A stretch of 7,128 nucleotides of DNA from Alphaproteobacteria bacterium (GTDB taxonomy: Bacteria; Pseudomonadota; Alphaproteobacteria; Reyranellales; Reyranellaceae), in NCBI GenBank assembly GCA_005884705.1, contig VBAF01000111.1, forward strand, positions 1,089 to 8,216, read 5' to 3'. A program made the position numbers and the translations under genes. Shown here piece by piece: positions 1 through 6,255 of the stretch (positions are counted from its first letter, which is position 1; the number at the start of each line of letters is the position of its first letter). The notes beneath the pieces are model-generated. The model searched no databases and was not told where the DNA came from. It was given only the letters and a program-made list of their open reading frames with translations.

Positions 1-1
1 G

Positions 2-211
2 GTCGGCCCGGCGGGCCTGCCGCCCGACATCGTCGCCACCATGAACAAGGCGATGGTTGCGACCCTCGCCAAGCCCGCGGTGCGCGAGCAGATGCAGCGC
101 CACGGCTTCGTGCCGCGCTCGTCGACGCCGGGAGAGCTGGCCGCCTACATGAAGGACCAGCTCGCCGTCTGGAAAACCGCGCTGCAGACCGCCGGCCTCA
201 CGCCGCAATAA
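2..211 (+). CDS. Tripartite tricarboxylate transporter (Bug/TctC) substrate-binding protein, C-terminal fragment
   Basis: This is the last 69 codons of a periplasmic solute-binding protein of the Bug/TctC family; the start lies outside the window. In this family the protein captures a carboxylated solute in the periplasm, often for a TctA/TctB membrane pair, though many members are orphans. What is visible is the family's typical C-terminal layout: a Pro-Ala-Gly-Leu-Pro-Pro turn, then a helix starting DIVATMNKAM, a Leu-Ala-Lys-Pro-Ala-Val-Arg stretch, a strand ending in HGFVPRSSTPGEL, and a final helix with a conserved Trp (AVWKTALQTAG) before the end GLTPQ. The frame is open from base 2 to TAA at 209-211. 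No TctA or TctB gene is visible on this side, so it may be an orphan binding protein. The substrate is unknown. The next gene follows after 66 bp on the same strand, so they may share a transcript. Confidence 0.85.
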   Translation, partial: VGPAGLPPDIVATMNKAMVATLAKPAVREQMQRHGFVPRSSTPGELAAYMKDQLAVWKTALQTAGLTPQ

Positions 212-277
212 ACTTTCTGCTCAGGGGTAGGCGTGGTGCTCTAGGATGCGCCGCGTCACGGTGGAGATGCCCAGGCC

Positions 278-1259
278 ATGGTCAAGACGGTGCTTTATGC
301 CGAGAAGCTGTACGACAACGACTCTGTCGAGCGCGAGGTGTTCGGGCCCGACGTGCGCGTGGTGTGGCGCAACGTCGCCAACCTGTCGCAGCTCGAGGAG
401 CGCGACTGCGCCAAGGTCGACGGCCTGATGGTGATGCGCCATGCCGTGACCGCCGAACACTTCGCCAGGTTCCCCCACCTCGGCTGCGTCGTGCGCATGG
501 GTGTCGGCTACGACAAGATCGATCGCACGGCCGCCGCCGCGCGCAAGGTGATGGTGTGCAACGTGCCGGACTACGGCACCACCGAGGTCGCCGACCACGC
601 GCTGGCGCTTGCCCTGTCGCTCCGCCGCGGCATCGCGCTCCACCTCGAGGCGCAGCGCCGGCCGCAGCCTGCGCCGTGGAGCTACGTGCGCGACCCGCTG
701 TTGCGGCGCAACGGCGTGCAGACCTTCGGCATCGTCGGCCTGGGCCGCATCGGCACGGCGGCGGCGCTGCGCGGCCTATGACCCGTACATGCCGAATGGC
801 ACCGAGCTCGGCGTCAGCGTCGAACGCGTGCACTCGCTCGAGGCGCTGATGGAGCAGACCGACACGTTATCGATCCACGCGCCGCTGACGCCGGAAACCC
901 GCGGGATGATCTCGCGGGCGATGCTGGAGCGCATGCCGAAGGGCGGCGTGGTGGTCAGCACGGCGCGCGGACCGATCTGCGATGTCGACGCGCTCGCCGA
1001 CCTCCTGAAGCGCGGGCATCTCGCCGGCGTCGGGCTCGACGTTCTGCCCGTCGAGCCGCCGGTCGAGCCCATTCCCGAGCTGCTGCGCGCCTACCGCGCG
1101 CGCGAGCCGTGGTGCGAGGGGCGCCTGATCATCACGCCGCACTCCGCCTTCTTCACGCCCGAGGCGTGGGACGACACCAGGCTCAAGGCGGCCGAAACCA
1201 TGCGCGCGGCGCTGGTCGGGCCGCGGCCGCAGAACGTCATCACGCCGGAGATGTTCTGA
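278..1259 (+). pseudogene. D-2-hydroxyacid dehydrogenase (CtBP-like), frame broken by an internal deletion near 773
   Basis: The family reduces 2-oxo acids to D-2-hydroxy acids with NAD(P)H in the cytoplasm. The gene is read in two frames. From ATG 278 the first frame gives 167 residues and stops at TGA 779-781, right after the nucleotide-binding motif GLGRIG (residues 154-159). The second frame resumes at about 774 with AYDPYMPNGTEL and runs to TGA 1257-1259. Together the parts carry the family features: substrate-loop VVRMGVGYDKID, catalytic Arg in STARGPI, Glu in DVLPVEPP and His in TPHSAFF. Compared with the usual fold, about nine residues linking the first Rossmann helix to the second strand are missing, so a loss of about 26 bp explains both the gap and the shift. 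ATG 278 is the only ATG after an in-frame TAG at 242-244, with GGAG at 263-266 upstream. The rest looks well conserved, so the lesion is recent or a sequence error. Family is confident; exact substrate (glyoxylate, hydroxypyruvate or another 2-oxo acid) is not. Confidence 0.85.
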
Positions 1260-1293
1260 CGGCGGGAGTTTGATAGAGATCGAGAACAACACC

Positions 1294-1300
1294 GGAGGGG
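1294..1300 (+). promoter_or_regulatory. Strong ribosome binding site of the aldolase gene
   Basis: GGAGGGG lies six bases before ATG 1307. It is one of the best Shine-Dalgarno matches in the window and fixes the start of the HpcH/HpaI-type gene. The gene can therefore be translated independently of the broken dehydrogenase upstream. Confidence 0.8.
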
Positions 1301-1306
1301 ACGACC

Positions 1307-2074
1307 ATGCGAAAGAACAAGATCAAGCAGATGTGGCACGCCAAGAAATGCGTGACGCTGGGTTGGCTCTCCCTCTCGCACGGCTTCTCCGCCGAGGTCA
1401 TGGCGCGTCAGGGGTTCGATGCCCTGTGCGTCGACCTGCAGCACGGCACGGCCGAAATGAGGGACGTGGCGCCGATGCTGCAGGCGATCTCGCAGACCGA
1501 CACGGTCCCGGTCGTGCGGGTCGCCTGGAACGAGCCGGCGGCCATCATGAAGGCCCTCGACCTCGGCGCCTACGCCATCATCGTGCCGCTGGTGAATAAC
1601 GCCAAGGAAGCCGCGATGGCGGTCGCTGCGTGCCGCTATCCGCCGGTCGGCATGCGCTCCAACGGGCCGGTGCGCGCCGTGCAGTACGGCGGCGCCGACT
1701 ACGTCGCCAATGCCAACGACGAGATCGTCGTCATGGCCATGATCGAGACCAAGGAGGGCCTCGCCAACCTCGACGCCATCTGCGCCACGCCCGGCCTCGA
1801 CGCCGTCTATATCGGGCCGGCCGACCTGTCGTTCGCCCTCGGGCTGGCGCCGCGCGGCGACAACCCCGACCCGCTCCATATGGCCACCTGCGACAAGATC
1901 CTGGCGGCGGCGCACAAGGCCGGCATCAAGTGCGTCATGCACTGCGCCGGCGCGGCGTTCGCGGCGGGCGCGGTGAAGCGCGGCTTCGACATGGTGATGC
2001 TGACGTCCGACCTGTCGTGCATGATCGCCGGCGCGCGGCTGCAGCTCGACGAGCTCAAGGCCAAGACAGCCTGA
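1307..2074 (+). CDS. HpcH/HpaI-family class II aldolase
   Basis: A 255-residue cytoplasmic enzyme of the HpcH/HpaI aldolase/citrate lyase family, which uses a divalent metal to join or split a pyruvate-type enolate and an aldehyde (as in 4-hydroxy-2-oxo-heptanedioate or 2-dehydro-3-deoxyglucarate aldolases). The expected active-site residues are all present: His46 in VDLQHG (catalytic base), Arg71 in VVRVAW (pyruvate carboxylate), Glu147 in AMIETKEG and Asp173 in IGPADLS (metal ligands). The glycine- and arginine-rich PPVGMRSNGP segment is at residues 112-121. Length matches the family's usual 250-270 residues, and the frame is intact. It starts 47 bp after the dehydrogenase stop on the same strand, so co-transcription is likely. 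Together they suggest turnover of 2-oxo or hydroxy acids. The family assignment is firm, but substrates cannot be read from sequence; members act in homoprotocatechuate, sugar-acid and other pathways. Confidence 0.92.
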   Translation: MRKNKIKQMWHAKKCVTLGWLSLSHGFSAEVMARQGFDALCVDLQHGTAEMRDVAPMLQAISQTDTVPVVRVAWNEPAAIMKALDLGAYAIIVPLVNNAKEAAMAVAACRYPPVGMRSNGPVRAVQYGGADYVANANDEIVVMAMIETKEGLANLDAICATPGLDAVYIGPADLSFALGLAPRGDNPDPLHMATCDKILAAAHKAGIKCVMHCAGAAFAAGAVKRGFDMVMLTSDLSCMIAGARLQLDELKAKTA

Positions 2075-2350
2075 GGCGGGGGCATTGTGGCCAAAGACCC
2101 CGCGCGCCATGTGCATAACTCCGGCAGTCGCTCGACGGCCCGCGTGCTAGCCTTGCGCCGGTCCACTGTCTGCAAAGGCCCATAAGAATGGGGAGGAAAG
2201 CGCGACAGCCCGCGCGCCTCGACCCGGCTTGCAATGTGTCGGTTGCACTGTGCAGATTGTGCCTGCGGTGCCGTCCTCGTCGATGGTGCCTCGTAGCGTT
2301 CGTTCGCGTCCCGCGTAGCCGTGTGTGCTCGAACCGGGAGGAAACACAAC
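2075..2350 (+). other. Intergenic region upstream of the ABC transporter operon
   Basis: 276 bp without a convincing gene. Just after the aldolase stop, GCGGGG (2076-2081) can pair with CCCCGC (2098-2103), a possible weak terminator stem with a 16-nt loop and no T-run. An 11-bp palindrome TGCACTGTGCA lies at 2244-2254. A poor sigma-70-like pair is TTGCAA at 2229-2234 and CAGATT at 2253-2258 with an 18-bp spacer; it matches the -10 consensus at only three positions, so I do not call a promoter. The drop in coding signal, the gap length and the new ribosome binding site at its end make this the likely place for the promoter of the transporter operon. Confidence 0.5.
2336..2341 (+). promoter_or_regulatory. 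Ribosome binding site deciding the binding-protein start
   Basis: GGGAGG ends nine bases before ATG 2351. It supports that start over an in-frame ATG at 2321, which would put ten polar residues ahead of the signal peptide and has no such site. Confidence 0.75.
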
Positions 2351-3514
2351 ATGAAATACAGCGTGATGCTCGCCGCCCTGGGCGTCCTTGGCGCCGGAAC
2401 GGCGCTTGCCCAGCAGCCGCCGATCAAGATCGGCGTCCTCTATCCTCTCACCGGCGGCGGCGCCGTCTATGGCGTGCCGGCGATGACGGGCCATCAGCTC
2501 GCCGTCGAGGAACTGAACGCCAAGGGCGGCATGATGGGCCGCAAGATCGAATCGGTCGAGCGCGACGACAAGCTCAACCCGGCGACCGCCTCGTCGACGA
2601 TGAAGGAGCTGATCACCAAGGACAAGGTCGACATCGTGCTCGGTGGGCTGGCCTCGTCGGTCGGGCTCGCGATGTCGGAGGTCAGCAAGCAGGAGAAGGT
2701 CGTCTATATCTCGACCATCCCCAAGAGCATCCAGATCACGACGGATAAGCTGCACAAGTACGTCTTCCGGACCGCGGCGAACACCGACCAGGAAGGCGAC
2801 ACCATGGCGATGCTGGTCGGCAAGAACAAGCTCACCAAGCTCTGCCATCTCGAGCTCGACTATGCCTACGGCAACGACCTCGAGGCCGGCATCCTGAAGG
2901 CGCTGCCCAAGTACGCGCCGGACGCCAAGGTCGTGCTGACCCTCAAGCCCAAGCTCGGCGCCACCGACTTCAATCCGTTCATCCCGCAGGTCATGTCTGC
3001 CGGCTGCGATGGCGTGATCTCGGGCCTGTGGGGGCCGCACTTCGTGTCGTGGGTCAAGCAGGCCGCCCCGCTTGGCTTCTTCAGCAAGATCAAGTGGATC
3101 TCCGGCGGCGAGATCGGCAGCCACGAGATCGCCGGCGAGCTCAAGGGCGACTACCCCGACAACGTGATCTCGAACACCTACGAGCTCTGGTACACCAGCA
3201 ACGATCCCTCCCATAAGGAGTTTCAGGCCAGGCTCGCCAAGAAGCTCAACACCCAGGAGACGCCGCAGTGGGCGGTGCTGGGCTACATCGGCGTGATGTA
3301 CGCCGCCGCGGCGATCGAGAAGGCCCAGTCGACCGATCCCGACAAGGTCTCGGCGGCGCTCGAGGGGCTGAGCATCGGCACGCCGGTCGGCAAGCTCACC
3401 ATCGACGCCAAGAGCCACCAGGCCAATATCGGCCAGTTCTGGGGACCGATGGTCAAGAAGCCCGATCGTGCCTATCGCATGATGGAGCCGGCGGAATACA
3501 TCCAGCCGAAGTGA
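2351..3514 (+). CDS. Liv-type ABC transporter periplasmic substrate-binding protein (Peripla_BP_6 type)
   Basis: A 387-residue exported protein that captures the solute and delivers it to the LivH/LivM permease encoded downstream. Residues 1-20 form a clear Sec signal peptide: Lys2, a hydrophobic core from about 5 to 17, and an ALA cleavage site before Gln21. The mature protein opens with the typical strand IKIGVLYPLTGGGAVYG (25-41), then a helix ending in NAKGGMMGRKIE (56-67) and the GGLASS segment (98-103), where related LivJ/LivK proteins contact the ligand. YAYGNDLEAG and TDFNPFIPQV follow in the second lobe. Length is normal for the family. There are only two cysteines, at 165 and 219, which might form a disulfide in the periplasm. 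Related proteins bind branched-chain amino acids, amides, urea or aromatic acids, so the operon arrangement does not prove leucine uptake. ATG 2351 is chosen for its signal peptide and Shine-Dalgarno site. Confidence 0.92.
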   Translation: MKYSVMLAALGVLGAGTALAQQPPIKIGVLYPLTGGGAVYGVPAMTGHQLAVEELNAKGGMMGRKIESVERDDKLNPATASSTMKELITKDKVDIVLGGLASSVGLAMSEVSKQEKVVYISTIPKSIQITTDKLHKYVFRTAANTDQEGDTMAMLVGKNKLTKLCHLELDYAYGNDLEAGILKALPKYAPDAKVVLTLKPKLGATDFNPFIPQVMSAGCDGVISGLWGPHFVSWVKQAAPLGFFSKIKWISGGEIGSHEIAGELKGDYPDNVISNTYELWYTSNDPSHKEFQARLAKKLNTQETPQWAVLGYIGVMYAAAAIEKAQSTDPDKVSAALEGLSIGTPVGKLTIDAKSHQANIGQFWGPMVKKPDRAYRMMEPAEYIQPK

Positions 3515-3543
3515 CGACGGAGCCGCGCAGCGCGGCGTAGTCG
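3515..3543 (+). other. GC-rich hairpin after the binding-protein stop
   Basis: Directly after the TGA at 3512-3514, GCCGCG (3522-3527) and CGCGGC (3531-3536) form a perfect 6-bp stem with a CAG loop. An outer stem of CGAC (3515-3518) and GTCG (3540-3543) closes it across a 3x3 internal loop. No T-run follows, so it is not a classical terminator. It is more likely an RNA stability or attenuation element, or part of the adjoining repeat unit. Confidence 0.55.
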
Positions 3544-3622
3544 TCATCCCGAGCGAAGCCGAGGGATCTCTTTTTTGGCAGCCGCCGCAAAAAGAGGTCC
3601 CTCGACTACGCTGGGGACGACG
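3542..3622. repeat. Long imperfect inverted repeat (REP/MITE-like) between the binding-protein gene and livH
   Basis: The left arm 3542-3575 and right arm 3589-3622 are 34 bases each and match as inverted repeats at 29 positions, with one further mismatch able to form a G-U pair. The loop of 13 bases is 3576-3588. The arms begin CGTCATCCCGAGCGAAG on the left and, read on the opposite strand, CGTCGTCCCCAGCGTAG on the right. The inner end of each arm is a T-run (A-run on the other side), so the stem reaches TTTTT/AAAAA. The CATCCCGAGCGAAG...GAGGGATCT style of sequence resembles dispersed intergenic repeats that I recall from many bacterial genomes. The right arm ends three bases before the Shine-Dalgarno region of livH, so the folded RNA could influence livH translation or protect the upstream binding-protein message. 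No transposase is nearby. Confidence 0.8.
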
Positions 3623-3642
3623 GCAGGGGAGAGACCGAGCCG

Positions 3643-4518
3643 ATGACGCTCACCATGTTCACGCTGAACGCGTTCTATGGCCTGGCGCTGGCGATGAACA
3701 TGTTCATCATCGCGTCCGGCCTCAACCTGATCTTCGGCGTGCTGCGAGTGATCAATTTCGCGCACGGCATGTTCTACATGTTCGGCGCCTACATCGTCTT
3801 CACCGTGACCAAGAGCTGGGGCGCGCCCTTCTTCGTCGGCGTCCTCGCCGCGGCCGCGAGCCTCGCGGTGATCGCGCTGGTGATCGAGCGGCTGATGCTG
3901 AAGCACCTCTACGGCAAGGAGCACCTGATGCAGCTCCTGTTCACCTTCGCGCTCGTGCTGCTGATGAGCGACGCCGCGAAGATGATCTGGGGCACCGACC
4001 AGTATTCGGTCGGCTATCCGCAGGGGCTGGGCGGCGCGGTCAACCTGGGCTTCGTCGTGCTGCCGCAGTACCAGCTCTTCCTCTGCGTGGTCGGGCCGCT
4101 GATCGCGCTCGCCATGTGGCTCGTGGTCGATCGCACGCGCTGGGGCCGCATCGTGCGCGCCGCCACCCAGGACCGCGAGATGCTGGCGGCGCTCGGCGTC
4201 AACGTGCCGATGGTCTATGCCGCGGTGTTCACCATCGGCTCGGCGCTGGCCGGGGTCGGCGGCGCGCTGGCGGCGCCGCGCGTCGCGCTGGTGCCGGGCA
4301 TGGACGCCACCATCATCAACGAGTGCTTCATCATCGTCATCATCGGCGGGCTGGGCAACCTGTGGGGCAGCTTCCTGGGCGCGCTCGCCTTCGGCTTCGT
4401 CGTGCAGTTCGGCACGGTATGGGCGCCCAACTGGCAGGACGTGCTGCCCTACCTGCTGATGCTGGTGGTGCTGATCATCCGGCCGTGGGGCCTGCTCGGC
4501 CGGCCGGAATCGACCTGA
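3643..4518 (+). CDS. livH: LivH-type ABC transporter permease
   Basis: A 291-residue inner-membrane permease of the branched-chain-amino-acid (HAAT) type, BPD_transp_2 fold, which pairs with LivM to form the channel. It is very hydrophobic, with about eight membrane segments. Family hallmarks are GLNLIFGVLRVINFAHG near residue 27, followed by a MFGAY motif, and the cytoplasmic coupling loop at about 174-190 (ATQDREMLAALGVN) that docks on the ATPases. A GGLGNLWGSFLGA stretch lies near the C-terminus. Length is normal (about 290). AGGGGAGAG at 3625-3633 precedes ATG 3643 by nine bases and supports this start. The gene follows the binding-protein gene after a 128-bp gap filled with the inverted repeat, and livM begins 16 bp downstream. 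The transported compound is not determined; the liv symbol names the family only. Confidence 0.93.
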   Translation: MTLTMFTLNAFYGLALAMNMFIIASGLNLIFGVLRVINFAHGMFYMFGAYIVFTVTKSWGAPFFVGVLAAAASLAVIALVIERLMLKHLYGKEHLMQLLFTFALVLLMSDAAKMIWGTDQYSVGYPQGLGGAVNLGFVVLPQYQLFLCVVGPLIALAMWLVVDRTRWGRIVRAATQDREMLAALGVNVPMVYAAVFTIGSALAGVGGALAAPRVALVPGMDATIINECFIIVIIGGLGNLWGSFLGALAFGFVVQFGTVWAPNWQDVLPYLLMLVVLIIRPWGLLGRPEST

Positions 4519-4534
4519 CCATGGCGCGCTGAGC

Positions 4535-5473
4535 ATGCCCGAGCGCCGTTACCTGATCGCCTCGGCGGTCGTCGTCCTGCTGCTCGCGCTGCTGCCGCTC
4601 GGCGGCAGCCGCTACGCCATCGACGTCGCGACCGAGGTGCTGATCTACGTGCTGTTCGCGCTCAGCCTCAACGTGCTGCTCGGCTTCACCGGCAACGTCT
4701 CGTTCGGCCACGCCGCCTATTTCGCGATCGGCGGCTATGCCTGCGCCATCCTGCTGACCACCTACGGCTGGCCGCTGCTGTTCGCGCTGCCGGCGGCGGT
4801 GGTGCTGGCCGGGACGGTGGCCGCCGTCGTCGGCTACTTCTGCGTGCGGCTGACCCAGATCTACTTCGCCATGCTGACGCTCGCCTTCGCCATGCTGGTG
4901 TGGGGCGTCGCCTTCAAGTGGAAGGAGGTGACCGGCGGCGACGACGGCTTCACCGGCATCAAGCTGCCGGCAATGCTCGGCCATTACACGAGCTACTTCT
5001 GGTTCACCCTGGCGGTGGTCGCCGCAGCCATCGCCGCCCTCTGGGTGATCTGTCATTCGGCCTTCGGTCTGACCCTGATCGCGGTGCGCGAGAACAGCGT
5101 GCGCACCGGCTTCATCGGCGTCGACACCCGCCGCATGCGCTGGGCGGCCTTCACGGTGGCCGGCACCTTCGCCGGGCTCGCAGGCGCGCTGTTCGGCATG
5201 TACCACCGCGGCATGTACATCGAGAACGCCTACTGGACTGAATCGGCGCAGGTGCTGATCATGGTGCTGCTGGGCGGCATCCATTCCTTCGTCGGGCCGA
5301 TCATCGGCGCCGCCGTGCTCTACCTGCTGCAGATCTTCACCAACCAGTACACGACCTACTGGCCGACCGTGCTCGGCCTCATCCTGCTGGTGATCGTGCT
5401 GGTGCTGCCCGACGGGCTGATCGGCCTGATGGCCCGGCTCAGGGCGTACCGTCAGGCGTGGCGGCGGCCATGA
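4535..5473 (+). CDS. livM: LivM-type ABC transporter permease
   Basis: A 312-residue inner-membrane partner of LivH. The hydrophobic N-terminus is followed by the LivM signature ALSLNVLLGFTGNVSFGHA and a FAIGGYACA stretch around residues 42-72. The ATPase-coupling loop lies at about 185-203 (RENSVRTGFIGVDTRRMRW), followed by TVAGTFAGLAGALFG. The final membrane segment ends in VLPDGLIGL before a basic tail. Length and order match the family. No good Shine-Dalgarno site precedes ATG 4535. A four-codon frame (ATG 4521 to TGA 4530-4532) ends two bases before it, so translation may depend on ribosomes finishing livH or this mini-frame. The gene end overlaps livG by four bases (ATGA, 5470-5473), a sign of translational coupling. 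The substrate is not identified. Confidence 0.93.
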   Translation: MPERRYLIASAVVVLLLALLPLGGSRYAIDVATEVLIYVLFALSLNVLLGFTGNVSFGHAAYFAIGGYACAILLTTYGWPLLFALPAAVVLAGTVAAVVGYFCVRLTQIYFAMLTLAFAMLVWGVAFKWKEVTGGDDGFTGIKLPAMLGHYTSYFWFTLAVVAAAIAALWVICHSAFGLTLIAVRENSVRTGFIGVDTRRMRWAAFTVAGTFAGLAGALFGMYHRGMYIENAYWTESAQVLIMVLLGGIHSFVGPIIGAAVLYLLQIFTNQYTTYWPTVLGLILLVIVLVLPDGLIGLMARLRAYRQAWRRP

Positions 5474-6255
5474 GCGCCATGCTGAGCCCAATGCTACAGA
5501 TAGGGGGGCTGTGGAAGGCCTTCGCCGGCTTCGTCGCCACGCGCGACGTGTCGTTCGATCTGGCGGTCGGCCAGACCCACGCCATCATCGGTCCCAACGG
5601 CGCCGGCAAGACGACCTTCTTCAACCTCATCACCGGCCATCTGCGGCCCGACCGCGGCTCGGTGTCGTTCGAAGGCCGCGACCTGGTCGGCCTGCCGCCG
5701 CAGAAGATCGTGCGGCTGGGCATCGCCCGCTCGTTCCAGCGCATCAACGTCTATCCCAGGCTCACCGTGTTCGAGAACGTCCAGGTGGCGTTGATCGCCC
5801 ACGAGCACCAGCAGTGGAACCTGTGGCGGCCTGGCCGCTCGTTGTATCGCGCCGGCACGCAGGAGCTGCTCGACCTGGTGGGCCTCGCGGCCGAGGCGGT
5901 GGAGATCGCCGGCGAGCTGAGCTACGGCAAGCAGAAGCAGCTCGAGCTCGCGATCGCGCTCGCCTCCCAGCCGCGGCTGCTGCTGCTCGACGAGCCGACC
6001 GCCGGCATGTCGCCGCAGGAGACCGCCGCGACCATCGCCTCGGTGCGCGACATCGTGAAGGCGCGCGGGCTCACCCTGCTGTTCACCGAGCACGACATGG
6101 CCGTGGTGTTCGGCATCGCCGAGCGCATCTCGGTGCTGCATCACGGCGAGATCATTGCCTCCGGCGAACCCGACGCCGTGCGCAACGACCCCGAGGTCAG
6201 GCGGGTCTATCTCGGGGAGGGCGGTGGTCATGGCTGGGGCGGTCATGGTCAATAA
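5470..6255 (+). CDS. livG: LivG-type ABC transporter ATP-binding protein
   Basis: A 261-residue cytoplasmic ATPase that forms a heterodimer with LivF and drives import through LivH/LivM. Motifs in order are Walker A GPNGAGKTT (41-49), Q-loop Gln90 in ARSFQR, ABC signature LSYGKQ (150-155), Walker B LLLLDEPTAG (170-179) and the switch His208 in FTEHD. The C-terminal part, SVLHHGEIIASGEPDAV followed by VYLGE, fits the short BCA-type extension seen in LivG proteins. I place the start at ATG 5470, which overlaps the livM stop as ATGA. An in-frame GTG at 5458 and ATGs at 5479 and 5491 are alternatives. The protein ends in a Gly/His-rich tail, GEGGGHGWGGHGQ, whose DNA also carries the ribosome binding site and start of livF; the tail is probably a by-product of that overlap. 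Confidence 0.93.
   Translation: MSAMLSPMLQIGGLWKAFAGFVATRDVSFDLAVGQTHAIIGPNGAGKTTFFNLITGHLRPDRGSVSFEGRDLVGLPPQKIVRLGIARSFQRINVYPRLTVFENVQVALIAHEHQQWNLWRPGRSLYRAGTQELLDLVGLAAEAVEIAGELSYGKQKQLELAIALASQPRLLLLDEPTAGMSPQETAATIASVRDIVKARGLTLLFTEHDMAVVFGIAERISVLHHGEIIASGEPDAVRNDPEVRRVYLGEGGGHGWGGHGQ
6214..6221 (+). promoter_or_regulatory. Ribosome binding site of livF inside the end of livG
   Basis: GGGGAGGG lies eight bases before ATG 6230 and within the livG coding region. It selects 6230 as the livF start over an upstream in-frame ATG at 6155 and a second ATG at 6245. Confidence 0.75.

Noticed and set aside
1091..2116. 341-codon minus-strand frame across the dehydrogenase end and the aldolase
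   Set aside because: It is antisense to two recognised genes and has no domain of its own.
2321..2350. Earlier in-frame start for the binding protein
   Set aside because: It adds ten polar residues before the signal peptide, and the good ribosome binding site at 2336-2341 lies downstream of it.
2188..2748. 186-codon plus-strand frame starting at ATG 2188 after GGCCCATAAGA
   Set aside because: It runs out of frame through the binding-protein gene and is Arg-rich. Only the binding-protein frame shows a signal peptide and family motifs.
2147..3547. 466-codon open frame on the minus strand
   Set aside because: It lies antisense to the well-supported binding-protein gene, has a biased Arg/Gly/His/Asp-rich composition and no recognisable domain. 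It is a typical artefact of GC-rich coding DNA.
3544..4536. 330-codon minus-strand frame ending in a VVPSVVEGPLFAAA-type peptide
   Set aside because: It is antisense to livH, and its C-terminal part is just the translation of the inverted repeat, a common source of false hypothetical proteins.
4475..5491. 338-codon minus-strand frame
   Set aside because: It is antisense to livM and rich in Gln/His/Arg/Asp with no domain; livM has clear family motifs.
6200..6230. Glu94 and Gln202 of LivF as possible inactivating changes
   Set aside because: VPE-RR and EQN are the usual LivF forms of these motifs, so they do not indicate a dead ATPase.
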